A stretch of 64,000 nt of DNA from NCBI GenBank assembly GCA_036010965.1, contig DASCMO010000007.1, forward strand, positions 8,611 to 72,610, written 5' to 3'. This document shows, one piece after another, positions 1 through 8,100 of this stretch. Origin of the DNA: GCA-2686265 sp036010965 (lineage in GTDB: Bacteria > Planctomycetota > UBA1135 > GCA-002686595). The position numbers were made by a program, and so were the translations under genes. Position 1 is the stretch's first letter; every line of letters starts with the position of its first letter. The notes beneath the pieces are model-generated. The model was not told the origin of the DNA. It ran no database searches and saw nothing but the letters and a program-made list of their open reading frames with translations.

Positions 1-2
1 CG

Positions 3-230
3 CCCCATCCCGACAGCGCCCGAAGATTGGTGGATCACATCCTGTCGGCCGAGGTGGAGGCCACCCTGGCGCACTCGCGCTCGGCCCAGATCCCCCTGCA
101 CGCCTCCCTGCGCGATCTCGAGCACCCCCTGCCCCTGGAGCGCATGAAGGTCATGGAAGTCGACTATGCCCGGGTCGGTGCTGAGATTGGGGAGCGCCAT
201 CGGCAGTTGAAGGAGATGTTCCTCGATTGA
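3..230 (+). CDS. Ferric-iron type ABC transporter substrate-binding protein, C-terminal end (5' partial)
   Basis: The reading frame is open from the left edge and ends at TGA 228-230, so only the last 75 or so residues are present. The sequence PHPDSARRLVDHILSAEVE followed by a charged C-terminal helix is the pattern at the end of periplasmic iron(III)-binding proteins (FbpA/SfuA/AfuA type). This function is read mainly from the tail and from the downstream permease and ATPase, so the metal specificity is inferred. The stop codon overlaps the TTG start of the permease, which indicates translational coupling and a common operon. Confidence 0.7.
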   Translation, partial: PHPDSARRLVDHILSAEVEATLAHSRSAQIPLHASLRDLEHPLPLERMKVMEVDYARVGAEIGERHRQLKEMFLD

Positions 231-1768
231 GCCGCACGCTGGTCAGCGCCGCCATCCTGGTCTTCGCCGTCGTGTGCCTGGCCCCCGTGGCGGTCATGGC
301 GGCGCGGGTGGGCAGCGGCGACCTGCAGGGCCTGCTCTCCGAGCGCACCCTCGATTTGCTGGGGCGGACGGTCTGGCTGGGCCTGGGCGCGACGACCGTC
401 GCCGTCGCCCTCGGTGCGCCCTACGGTTTCCTGGTGGCGCGCACGGATGTCCCCCTGGCAGGCGTCCTGCGGCCTATCGGCCTGCTGCCGTTCATGCTCC
501 CGCCGCTCTTCCTCGCCATCACCTGGACGGCGGTCAGCGACCTGCGCGGCGCGCCGGCGACGGTCTGGATCCTGGGAGCCAACACCTTTCCCATGGTGGC
601 CCTGTTCACCGCCCGGGCCTTCGAGCGCATCGACGCCCGACGGGAGGAGGCGGCCCTGCTGGTGGGAGGCCTGCGCGCCACCCTGCGCATGGAGCTGCCC
701 CTGGTCCTGCCCGGCGTGGCGTGCGGCGCGTGCCTGGCCTTCGTCTTCGCCGTCAACGACTTCGCCGTCCCCGATTACGTCTCTTCGGTCGGTCCCAAGT
801 TCAACGTCTATGCGGACGAGGTCTTCGCCTCCTGGCAGGGCGATCAGGAGGCCGGCCGCGCCGTGGCCACGGCCTTTCCTCTCGTGCTCCTGACCCTGGC
901 GATGCTCGTGCCCGCCGTGGTCCTGCGCCGGCGCGGTGCCCTGGCCACGATCGACGGCGACTTCCGCTCTCCCGCGCCCCTCGCCCTCGGTCGCCTGCGC
1001 TGGCCGGCCCTCGCGTTCTGCCTGGCCGTCGTCGCCCTCTGCGCCGGCCTGCCCCTCGTGCGCCTGGCCTGGGAGGCGGGCGGCGGTGCCCGCGGCTGGT
1101 CCGTGGCTGGATTCCGCGACGCCCTGTCCCGCACCCTCGACCTCGAGCGCACCTTCCTCGCCAACAGCCTGGTCTACTCGACACTGGCAGCCACGATCTG
1201 CGCGCCTGTGGCCCTGATCCTCGGTCACGCCCTGGAGCGCTCGAGGCGCGGACGGATCCTGGAGGTGTTCGCCTTGCTCCCGATCGCGGTGCCGGCGATC
1301 CTCTTTGGCATCGGCAACATCGTCCTGTGGAATCGGGACGCGGCCTTCATGGCCGCCGTCTACAACGGAGGCGCGATGATCACCCTGCTGTTCATCGGCC
1401 GCTTCCTGGTCTTCCCGCTGTTGATCACCTCGGGCGCCGTGGCCGCCCTCGATCCACGTCTCGAGGAGGCCGGCGAGCTGGCCGGCGCGGGCCCCGCCGC
1501 GCGCCTATTCCGGATCGTCGGCCCCGGCGTGCGCCCCTCCCTGATCGGCGGCTGGACCCTGGTCTTCGTCATGGCCATGCGCGAGCTGGACGCGGCCATC
1601 CTCGTTCCGGCGGCCAACGGCACGGTGATCTTCAAGGCCTTCAACCGCATCCACTTCGCCCGCGACGATGCGGTGGCCGCCCTGTGCCTGCTGATCGTCT
1701 TCTTCATCGTCCTGCCCGGCCTCCTGTGGGCGCTCTTTGGCCGACGACGCCTGGAGGTGATCGGATGA
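227..1768 (+). CDS. Iron(III) ABC transporter permease (FbpB/SfuB-like, duplicated)
   Basis: This is an inner-membrane permease of 513 residues, the usual size for the fused two-domain permeases of the ferric-iron class. Hydrophobic segments run along the whole length and two binding-protein-dependent transport halves are visible. Each half has an EAA-like cytoplasmic loop: one near residue 134 (REEAALLVGG...LPLVLPG) and one near residue 411 (LEEAGELAGAG...GPGVRPSL). The start is TTG 227, inside the stop codon of the binding protein (ATTGA), with AAGGAG about 10 bases upstream. Its stop overlaps the ATG of the ATPase gene. It would take Fe3+ or a similar substrate from the periplasmic protein and pass it to the cytoplasm; specificity for iron is a family inference. 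Confidence 0.88.
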   Translation: MSRTLVSAAILVFAVVCLAPVAVMAARVGSGDLQGLLSERTLDLLGRTVWLGLGATTVAVALGAPYGFLVARTDVPLAGVLRPIGLLPFMLPPLFLAITWTAVSDLRGAPATVWILGANTFPMVALFTARAFERIDARREEAALLVGGLRATLRMELPLVLPGVACGACLAFVFAVNDFAVPDYVSSVGPKFNVYADEVFASWQGDQEAGRAVATAFPLVLLTLAMLVPAVVLRRRGALATIDGDFRSPAPLALGRLRWPALAFCLAVVALCAGLPLVRLAWEAGGGARGWSVAGFRDALSRTLDLERTFLANSLVYSTLAATICAPVALILGHALERSRRGRILEVFALLPIAVPAILFGIGNIVLWNRDAAFMAAVYNGGAMITLLFIGRFLVFPLLITSGAVAALDPRLEEAGELAGAGPAARLFRIVGPGVRPSLIGGWTLVFVMAMRELDAAILVPAANGTVIFKAFNRIHFARDDAVAALCLLIVFFIVLPGLLWALFGRRRLEVIG

Positions 1769-2445
1769 CCCGAGCGATCGAACTGAATGGCGTGGCGGTC
1801 GAAGCCGGCGGGTGCGACATCCTCGGCCCCATCGATCTCGTGATCGAGCGCGCTGAACACGTCCTGGTCGTGGGGCCCTCGGGCTCGGGCAAGACGACCC
1901 TGTTGCGCGCGATCTGCGGTCTGGTCCGCCCCCACCGGGGACGCTTGAGCCTCTTCGGAGAGCTGGTCAGCGACGGCCCGCGCCTGCTCGTCCCCCCCAG
2001 GGCCCGGGGCTGCGGGATGCTCTTCCAGGGCGGCGCCCTGTGGCCTCACATGAGCGTTCGCCGCACCCTGTCCTTCGTCCTGGCGCACGCCGGGACAGCG
2101 CGCGCCGAGCGCGCGGCGCGCACGGGCGAGCTCCTGGAACTGGTACACCTGGAGGGCTTCGAGGAGCGCCTTCCGGGCTCCCTGTCGGGCGGCGAGGCCC
2201 AGCGCCTGGCCCTGGCCCGGGCCCTGGCCGGGAACCCGCGCCTGCTCCTCCTCGACGAGCCCCTCGGGCCTCTCGACGCCGACCTGCGCGCTTCCCTGCT
2301 CGCTCGCCTGGCCGAGGTGCAACGGCACATGCACCTGACCCTGCTGCACGTGACCCACGATCCGGGAGAGGCCGCGGCCCTGGCTGACCGCACCCTGCAC
2401 ATGGCGGCGGGCCGGCTCGCGGATGATCGGGAGCAGCCCGCATGA
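1765..2445 (+). CDS. ABC transporter ATP-binding protein
   Basis: This is the nucleotide-binding subunit of the transporter, 226 residues. Walker A GPSGSGKTT lies at about residues 37-45, a Q-loop reads FQGGAL, the signature LSGGEAQR is near residue 141, Walker B LLLLDEP is near residue 160 and the switch histidine is in HVTHD near residue 198. Glu in place of the usual Gln in the signature is a common variant. The protein is shorter than most FbpC/PotA-type ATPases (about 350 residues) because it lacks the C-terminal regulatory beta domain. Its ATG overlaps the permease stop (ATGA) and its own stop overlaps the next ATG, so it sits in the middle of a coupled operon. Confidence 0.9.
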   Translation: MTRAIELNGVAVEAGGCDILGPIDLVIERAEHVLVVGPSGSGKTTLLRAICGLVRPHRGRLSLFGELVSDGPRLLVPPRARGCGMLFQGGALWPHMSVRRTLSFVLAHAGTARAERAARTGELLELVHLEGFEERLPGSLSGGEAQRLALARALAGNPRLLLLDEPLGPLDADLRASLLARLAEVQRHMHLTLLHVTHDPGEAAALADRTLHMAAGRLADDREQPA

Positions 2446-3431
2446 AGGGCCTGCGCGCGGGGCTCGGCGTGGTCGTGAGCGTCCTGGGACTCTGGGCCCT
2501 GACGGCGGTCTTCGCCCCCGGGCGAGAGGCCGCGCCGGTCCGGACCTTCACCTCCTCCCAGCAGTGCCGCGAGTGTCACGCCGAGGTCTTCGCGGAGTGG
2601 GAGGCCTCGTGGCACCGCGAGTCATGGCGCGACCCGGACGTGGTGGCCCTCTCCAACGATTTCTCCAACACCGACTGCATCGACTGCCACGCCCCGCGGC
2701 CGGTGCTCGAGACCGGGATCGGCATGCGCGTCCTGCCGCGCTCGTCGCGGCGCTCGGAGGGCGTGGACTGCATCTCGTGCCACGCCCTGCCCGGAGGCAG
2801 GATCGCCGGCACGATTGACGCACCCGCGGCGCCCTGCCGGCCGGTCGCCACCCTCGACCTGCAGCGCCCTGAGTTCTGCGGCGGCTGCCACGACCAGCAC
2901 CTGACCGTGCAACAGTGGAAGGAGTCAGACTACTTCGAGCAGGGCATCGCCTGCATGGACTGCCACATGCCCTTCCGCGGGGGCGACCCCAACCGAGGTC
3001 GCGACCATCGCTGCCTGGGCGGGCACGACATGGACCTGGTGCGCTCGGCGGTGGCCCTGCGCGGAGTGCGCGAGGGCGAGGGTTGGGTGATCGAGATCGA
3101 GAACATCGGCGCCGGCCACAGCTTCCCCACCGACGAGCGCTCGCGCGCCGCGGACCTCTTCTGGCGCCCGCCGACCGCGCCTGGAGCACAGGCTGCCCCC
3201 TGGCGACACTTCTACCGCATCCGCAGTCCGTACCGGCACGAGGTGGACATCATCGACAACCTGCTCGCCGCCCACGAGATGCGTCGCATCCCGCTCGACC
3301 AGGAGGGCGCCGTGGAGGTGGCCCTGTTCTACCGCCTGACTCCCTACTACGCCGAGGCGGACCCCGAGCGCTGGAACCCCACCGGCGACCCGAACGCCTT
3401 CCTGGTCCACAGCCTGGAGCTCACGCCGTGA
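2442..3431 (+). CDS. Multihaem c-type cytochrome (five CXXCH), membrane-anchored or secreted
   Basis: The 329-residue protein begins with a signal or anchor segment (residues 4-26) and then carries five haem-attachment motifs: CRECH (about residue 42), CIDCH (79), CISCH (110), CGGCH (146) and CMDCH (171). A C-terminal beta-rich part contains GAGHSFPTDE, seen in cytochrome c554-like multihaem proteins. It should act in the periplasm in electron transfer. Its ATG overlaps the ATPase stop (ATGA), so it is translated with an iron-type ABC transporter. This pairing suggests a reductive step linked to metal handling, which is inference. The sequence CLGGH near residue 190 is not counted as a haem site. 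Confidence 0.88.
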   Translation: MKGLRAGLGVVVSVLGLWALTAVFAPGREAAPVRTFTSSQQCRECHAEVFAEWEASWHRESWRDPDVVALSNDFSNTDCIDCHAPRPVLETGIGMRVLPRSSRRSEGVDCISCHALPGGRIAGTIDAPAAPCRPVATLDLQRPEFCGGCHDQHLTVQQWKESDYFEQGIACMDCHMPFRGGDPNRGRDHRCLGGHDMDLVRSAVALRGVREGEGWVIEIENIGAGHSFPTDERSRAADLFWRPPTAPGAQAAPWRHFYRIRSPYRHEVDIIDNLLAAHEMRRIPLDQEGAVEVALFYRLTPYYAEADPERWNPTGDPNAFLVHSLELTP

Positions 3432-4897
3432 GGCGCGCAGCGATCGGCGCCGGCCTGCTGTGGGCGGCGGCCTGCGGAGGGGAAGCTAACTCGCCGCAAT
3501 CCGTCCACCGACCGGTGGTGGCCGAGGCCCTCGCGGAGCTCGATGCGCTCCTGGCCGCCGAGGGCGGCGCGCAAGACGCTCCTGCTGCGGTGGATCCCGA
3601 GCATGTCTCGGGCCTGGTCTCCATGCTGGCCCACTCGACCGGGCGCGAACGAGAACTCCCCCTGGAAGAGATGCGCCTCCTGGGCGAGGGCGCGACGCCG
3701 CGCCTGGCCGCCATCGCGGCGGAGGCCGGCCGGGCCGATGAGGAGCGCGCAGCCGCCTGCGAGCTCCTGGCAGCCGTCGGCGGCGATCCTGCCCTCGAGC
3801 AGCTCCTGACCCTCTTCGAACGGGCCCCAGAAGGCTGGCTGCGAGCCAACGCGGCCTACGCCCTGCAGGTCGCGGGGCGTGACTGGGTCGTGCCGCGAGT
3901 GATCGCGCGCATGAAGTACGAGAAGGACCCCGAGACCATCGTCTGGGCAGCCAGCTGCCTGAGCTCTCTCGGCAACCACTCGGGGCTCGACGCCCTGTGG
4001 GGCGTGCGCAACACGGCGGCAGCCGGCGACAGCGCGCTGCTCGCCAGGGTGGACGAACGCCTGGGTTCCCTGGCCTCCGCGGCCGGAGTGGACCATCCCG
4101 ACGAGCACCACCGCCTGTGGGCCGAGGGCGACCCCGGGGGGCGGCTGGTCGCGCCGAGCCCCTCGCTGCGCCTGCGGCGCGCGGCCTGGGAGCGCATCTC
4201 CCATCTCTCCGGCGAGCACTTCCAGCTGCGGGGCGTGGACGACGCGCGCTTCGTCCTGGCGCACCTGGGCACCTGGGTCGTGGACCTGTTGTGCCGAGCC
4301 CTGCACGACGGCGACCGCTACGTGCGAGTCCACGCCGCCCAGTGCCTGGAACGCATGGGAGCGCGCGCCGTCTCCGCTGGCCCGGCCCTGGTCCTGGCCC
4401 TCGGCGACACCGGACTGGCCACCGAGGCGGCGGCCGCCCTGGGCAGCGTCGCCTACCCCCAGGCCGAGCCCGCCCTGCGCGCGCTCCTGGGGGGCGAGGT
4501 CGACCACGAGCGACGGGTCGCCGCAGCGCGCTCACTGGGCCGGCTGGGCCTGGCCCGCTCGACCGTGAGCCTGGAAGCCCTGGTCGACGCCGCGGAGCCC
4601 CTGGACCTGCGCCAGGCGGCGGCCACGGCCCTGGTGAACCTGGGTGCGGGAGACCGCATCGCACCCACACTGCTGGCCCTGGTGGGCGACGAGGGTGCCG
4701 ACCGCGCCCAGGCCGAGTTGAGCGTGGAGGCCTGGCTGACGGGGCGCGAGGACGCTCCGGCGCGGGCCTTGCTGGAGCGCTGGCGAGCCCTCGCTCCGCC
4801 GCCGGGGATCATCCCCCGCGCACAGCAGGTGACGCGCCGCCAGAACGAGCGGACCCGGCTGCTGGCCGAGAGTCTGCCGGCCCTGGTCGTCGACTAG
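3428..4897 (+). CDS. HEAT-repeat lipoprotein
   Basis: This is a 489-residue protein starting at GTG 3428, which overlaps the cytochrome stop (GTGA). The N-terminus ends in a lipobox-like LWAAAC followed by GG, predicting a lipid-anchored periplasmic or outer-membrane protein. The rest is alpha-helical and repetitive, with Ala/Leu/Arg-rich units such as LRANAAYALQ, VRVHAAQCLERMG and RVAAARSLGRLG typical of HEAT or PBS-lyase-like repeats, so it is probably a protein-binding scaffold. No catalytic motif is seen. Its place at the end of the transporter-cytochrome operon suggests a partner of one of those proteins. The stop codon is centred in the palindrome GTCGACTAGTCGAC. Confidence 0.8.
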   Translation: MRRAAIGAGLLWAAACGGEANSPQSVHRPVVAEALAELDALLAAEGGAQDAPAAVDPEHVSGLVSMLAHSTGRERELPLEEMRLLGEGATPRLAAIAAEAGRADEERAAACELLAAVGGDPALEQLLTLFERAPEGWLRANAAYALQVAGRDWVVPRVIARMKYEKDPETIVWAASCLSSLGNHSGLDALWGVRNTAAAGDSALLARVDERLGSLASAAGVDHPDEHHRLWAEGDPGGRLVAPSPSLRLRRAAWERISHLSGEHFQLRGVDDARFVLAHLGTWVVDLLCRALHDGDRYVRVHAAQCLERMGARAVSAGPALVLALGDTGLATEAAAALGSVAYPQAEPALRALLGGEVDHERRVAAARSLGRLGLARSTVSLEALVDAAEPLDLRQAAATALVNLGAGDRIAPTLLALVGDEGADRAQAELSVEAWLTGREDAPARALLERWRALAPPPGIIPRAQQVTRRQNERTRLLAESLPALVVD

Positions 4898-4902
4898 TCG
4901 AC
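4889..4902. repeat. 14-bp palindrome over a stop codon
   Basis: GTCGACTAGTCGAC is a perfect inverted repeat whose centre is the TAG stop of the HEAT lipoprotein gene. It lies in the 24-base gap between two convergent genes. It is short for a terminator and lacks a T-tract, so a termination role is only possible. Confidence 0.35.
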
Positions 4903-4921
4903 GCCGAGGCGCGCACGCCGC

Positions 4922-5848
4922 TCAAAACCCTCCCCAGAGCCTGTCTCCCCAGAGCACGGCAGCCACGGCGGCCAGCCACGCCAGGCAGTTGCCCACGAAG
5001 AAGGCGTCGCCCCCCAGCAGGGTGCGGGCGGGACTCGCGCCGGCACGCTCGTTGGTCACGAGCAGCATGTAGCGCGCGAGGCCGAAGACCACGAAGGGCA
5101 CCGTCCAGATCAGGTGCTCCGTCTCGAACTTGCTCACCGTCTCGTCCGAGACGGTGTACATGGCGTAGCAGAGGATCGTGCAGGCGGCCAGGGCGGTGAC
5201 CATCTGGTCGAGAAAGCGCACGTTGTAGGCGCCCTCTCCGAGGGTCACGCGATGATCGGCCCGTTCCCCACCGAGCAGGTCCGTCTCGGCCCTCCGCTTG
5301 CACAGGGCGAGAAAGAGCGCCAGAAAAAGGGTGCAGAGCATCAGCCACTGGGAGAGCTGGGCGCCGGCGGCGACGCCTCCTGCGATGACGCGCAGCAGGA
5401 AGCCGGCCGCGATACAGAACACGTCGACCAGCACGACGCGCTTGAGCCCCGCGCTGTAGGAGAAGTTCAGCCCCATGTAGGCGAACACGACCCAGGCGAC
5501 CGACAGCGGCTCGCCGCCGGCCGCTCGGCCGGCGATCAGGGCGCCGCATGCGCAGGCGACGGTCGCGATGCGCGCCACCGCCGGCGACAGCGCGCCCGAG
5601 GCGATCGGCCGCAGACGTTTCTCGGGATGGGCGCGGTCGCTCTCCACGTCCCAGAGGTCGTTGAGCAGGTAGATAGCGCTCGAGGCCAGGATGAAGGCCC
5701 CCAGGGCCAGCAGGGTCGAGTGCACATCGCCGTAGTCGGCGGACCAGCCCTCCCCGGCGGCACGGGCGAAGAACAGGGGCGCCAGAACGAAGACATTCTT
5801 GACCCACTGGTGGGGTCGCATGGCGCGCAGTAGGGCGAAGGCCATCAT
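4922..5848 (-). CDS. UbiA-family prenyltransferase, decaprenyl-phosphate phosphoribosyltransferase-like
   Basis: This is a polytopic membrane protein with about eight to nine hydrophobic helices. The first Asp-rich motif reads NDLWDVESDRAHPEKR and is followed by RPIASG; a second conserved loop reads GLKRVVLVDV. The HP.K..RPI pattern is characteristic of the subgroup that includes mycobacterial Rv3806c, which transfers phosphoribose to polyprenyl phosphate for arabinan or glycan precursors. The exact acceptor and donor are inferred. I chose ATG 5848 because the family begins just before RAMRPHQWVKN; an in-frame TTG at 5914 would add 22 residues. It is convergent with the HEAT lipoprotein gene. 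Confidence 0.82.
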   Translation of the reverse strand: MMAFALLRAMRPHQWVKNVFVLAPLFFARAAGEGWSADYGDVHSTLLALGAFILASSAIYLLNDLWDVESDRAHPEKRLRPIASGALSPAVARIATVACACGALIAGRAAGGEPLSVAWVVFAYMGLNFSYSAGLKRVVLVDVFCIAAGFLLRVIAGGVAAGAQLSQWLMLCTLFLALFLALCKRRAETDLLGGERADHRVTLGEGAYNVRFLDQMVTALAACTILCYAMYTVSDETVSKFETEHLIWTVPFVVFGLARYMLLVTNERAGASPARTLLGGDAFFVGNCLAWLAAVAAVLWGDRLWGGF

Positions 5849-5969
5849 CGGGGGCGGCGATCCGTACGGGGTCGTCCGAGGCAGGAGCTTTCCCTCACGC
5901 ACCCTCGAGTGCAAGCACCACCGGCAATGAAATGGACTGTCGAGCCCCTGGCCAGGCCCTGACGGACTC

Positions 5970-6626
5970 TCAGTCCAGACTGAGTTTGCGCAGGACCTCG
6001 ATGGGAGAGTCCGGGCCGACGATCAGGAGCGCCTCGTCCTCCATCAGGGTGCCGTCGTCCTCCAGATCAGCGATCTCGAAGGTCCCGACGTTGCCGTCCG
6101 CGTAGAGCACCACGGTCGTCGTGCGGTGGTTCATGCCCCCGTCGTTGTCGTCGGCCACCAGCGGCTCCTTGCCACTCCCGGGAAACTGGCGCAGGGGGTA
6201 CTCGTCCTGGTCGCGCCCGGCGTAGGTCGAGTAGCCGCCGTCAACCAGCTCGAGGTCGGTGTACCACTCGGCGGGATCCAGTTCGTTGCAGGTCAACACG
6301 TTGTAATCGACGCCGGGACAGGTGAGCTTGATGGCGCTCGCCTCCACGGCTTCGAGGGTGTTGGAGTCGATCAGCTCGGCAAAGAAGCGCACGCCGCTCT
6401 CGCGCGGGATGCGCTTGAACTTCAGCTGGTAGAGCTGCAGGCCCTTGTAGATCTCCTCCATGTTCTTGCGGCAGGCCGTGATCTTCGCGGCGTCGATGGC
6501 CTCGGGGATGCGCGGCAGGAGGAAGGCCATCAGGATGCTGATGATCAGAATCACGGCCAGCAGCTCGATCAGGGTGAAGCCGGCTCGCCGGGCGCCCTGG
6601 GCAGTCCGTCGCAAGAAGGTTCGCAT
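5970..6626 (-). CDS. Type II secretion / type IV pilin-like pseudopilin
   Basis: The 218-residue protein has a class III leader: a basic stretch, then G16 followed by FTLIELLAVILIISILMAF, with Glu at mature position 5. This is the cleavage and methylation signal recognised by prepilin peptidase. The hydrophobic helix is followed by a soluble domain of about 180 residues containing IPREAI-like and Asp-rich segments (DNDGG, DLEDDG) that could bind calcium as in major pseudopilins. Planctomycetes encode many such solitary pseudopilin-like proteins, and no secretion gene is adjacent, so the machine it joins is unknown. Confidence 0.85.
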   Translation of the reverse strand: MRTFLRRTAQGARRAGFTLIELLAVILIISILMAFLLPRIPEAIDAAKITACRKNMEEIYKGLQLYQLKFKRIPRESGVRFFAELIDSNTLEAVEASAIKLTCPGVDYNVLTCNELDPAEWYTDLELVDGGYSTYAGRDQDEYPLRQFPGSGKEPLVADDNDGGMNHRTTTVVLYADGNVGTFEIADLEDDGTLMEDEALLIVGPDSPIEVLRKLSLD

Positions 6627-6733
6627 GGCAGAAATCGGGGCTCGGGAAACGAAGAAAGGCGGGCGCTCGCTCGCACCCGCCCACTTCTACCCCATCTCGG
6701 AGAGCGAGTCACTCCGCGGCCCTCGAATGCGCC

Positions 6734-6755
6734 GCGGGAGGCCCGCAGGTCCCGC
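6734..6755 (-). terminator. Hairpin downstream of metK
   Basis: GCGGGA and TCCCGC form a 6-bp stem around a 10-base loop, starting 8 bases past the metK stop on the minus strand. There is no T-tract, so this is a weak candidate terminator. Confidence 0.3.
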
Positions 6756-6762
6756 CGGTTCG

Positions 6763-7929
6763 TCAGCTCGCCGGTGTCCCGACCGCGGCCTTGAGCTCAG
6801 CGGTGCGGTTGGTGGCCTCCCAGGGGAACTCGGCGCGGCCGAAGTGGCCGTGGTAGGCCGTGCGCTCGAAGATCGGGCGCTTGAGGTCCAGATCGGCCAG
6901 GATCACCGCCGGCCGCAGGTCGAAGGTCGCCTCCACGGCCTGGTCGAGGACTTCATCGGACACGGCGCCCGTGCCGAAGGTGTCGACGCGCACCGAGAGC
7001 GGCTGCGCCACGCCGATGGCGTAGGACAGCTGCAACTCGCAGCGCGACGCTAACCCGGCGGCCACGACGTTCTTGGCGACCCAGCGTGCCGCGTAGGCGG
7101 CCGAACGGTCCACCTTGCTCGGATCCTTGCCCGAGAAGGCTCCGCCGCCGTGCCGTCCCATACCCCCGTAGGTGTCGACGATGATCTTGCGACCGGTCAG
7201 GCCGCAGTCGCCGTGGGGCCCGCCGAGCACAAAGCGGCCGGTCGGATTGATGTGAAAGATGGTCTCGTCATCGATGAACTCAGCCGGGATGACCTGACGA
7301 ACAACCTGCTCGACAATCTCGTCGCGGATCGTCTGCCACTCCACGTCCGGGGAGTGCTGGGTGGAGATGACCACGGTGTGGACGCGCACCGGGCGGTCGT
7401 CCTCGTACTCGACGGTCAACTGGCTCTTGCTGTCGGGGCGCATCCAGGGAAGGGTGCCGTTCTCCCGCAGCTCGGCCATGCGCTCCACGAGGCGATGCGA
7501 GTAGTGGATGGGGAAGGGCATCAGCTCGGGCGTCTCATCGCAGGCGTAACCGAACATCAGTCCCTGATCGCCGGCGCCTTGCTCGGCGTGCAGGCCCTCG
7601 CCCGCGGTGACGCCTTGGCTGATGTCGGACGACTGGCGATCGAGGCTGACCAGGACGGCGCAGGTGGCGGCGTTGATCCCAAATTCGTCGCTCGTGTAGC
7701 CGATGCGCTCGATTGTCTTACGAGCGATGTCCTGGTAGTTGATGACGGCGTTGGTCGTGATCTCGCCAGCGACAACGCACAGTCCAGTCGTGACCATCGT
7801 CTCGCAGGCGACGCGGCTGTCGGGATCTTGTTCGAGGAGAGCGTCGAGGATGGCGTCGGAGACCTGGTCGGCCACCTTGTCGGGGTGGCCCATGGAAACC
7901 GATTCGGATGTGAACAGACGTCGAGCCAT
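6763..7929 (-). CDS. metK: S-adenosylmethionine synthetase
   Basis: MetK makes S-adenosylmethionine from methionine and ATP in the cytosol. At 388 residues it is full length. The start [18 protein letters not shown], the ATP-binding region [12 protein letters not shown], the second motif [21 protein letters not shown] and the C-terminal [10 protein letters not shown] are all present, as is the catalytic HPDK histidine. The ATG has no Shine-Dalgarno sequence; the mRNA just upstream is a long C-rich tract (complement of 7943-7959). A structured leader hairpin lies about 50-90 bases upstream. The next gene on the same strand is the pseudopilin gene, more than 130 bases away. Confidence 0.97.
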   Translation of the reverse strand: MARRLFTSESVSMGHPDKVADQVSDAILDALLEQDPDSRVACETMVTTGLCVVAGEITTNAVINYQDIARKTIERIGYTSDEFGINAATCAVLVSLDRQSSDISQGVTAGEGLHAEQGAGDQGLMFGYACDETPELMPFPIHYSHRLVERMAELRENGTLPWMRPDSKSQLTVEYEDDRPVRVHTVVISTQHSPDVEWQTIRDEIVEQVVRQVIPAEFIDDETIFHINPTGRFVLGGPHGDCGLTGRKIIVDTYGGMGRHGGGAFSGKDPSKVDRSAAYAARWVAKNVVAAGLASRCELQLSYAIGVAQPLSVRVDTFGTGAVSDEVLDQAVEATFDLRPAVILADLDLKRPIFERTAYHGHFGRAEFPWEATNRTAELKAAVGTPAS

Positions 7930-7942
7930 GGAACTGGATCTT

Positions 7943-7959
7943 GGGGGGGGGGTGGGGGG
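7943..7959. repeat. G10-T-G6 homopolymer tract in the metK leader
   Basis: The plus strand reads ten G, one T, then six G, 13 bases from the metK start codon. In the mRNA this is a C-tract exactly where a ribosome-binding site would be expected. Such runs are prone to slippage and the G strand could form a quadruplex. Confidence 0.8.
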
Positions 7960-7978
7960 CGGTAGGGAGAGGATGGGG

Positions 7979-8018
7979 CCGATGATGGGAACCCTCGGCT
8001 CCGACCTCCCCTCATCGG
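7979..8018 (-). promoter_or_regulatory. Structured element in the metK 5' leader
   Basis: On the minus strand CCGATGA pairs with TCATCGG (7 bp); after one mismatch GGGA pairs with TCCC, enclosing a 16-base G-rich loop. The element sits 50-90 bases upstream of the metK ATG. It does not match the SAM-I consensus by eye, so I describe it only as a possible leader structure. Confidence 0.4.
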
Positions 8019-8056
8019 TCCGGAGACGGAGATTACTTCAGTACCGAACGCCAAGG

Positions 8057-8062
8057 ATCATA
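8057..8062 (-). promoter_or_regulatory. Candidate -10 element for metK
   Basis: TATGAT on the minus strand, about 128 bases upstream of the metK ATG and just upstream of the leader hairpin. No convincing -35 hexamer is seen at 16-18 bases. Confidence 0.4.
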
Positions 8063-8100
8063 CCCGCAGCCCTGTTTTCCCACCACGGGCGCGCAGAGGG

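Noticed and set aside
2995..3035. CLGGH in the cytochrome as a sixth haem site
   Set aside because: It lacks the second Cys of CXXCH, and a Gly-Gly-His sequence at this position is common in multihaem relatives as a non-haem segment.
7979..8018. metK leader hairpin as a known SAM-I or SAH riboswitch
   Set aside because: The conserved core sequences of those classes are not seen; reported only as a possible new leader structure.
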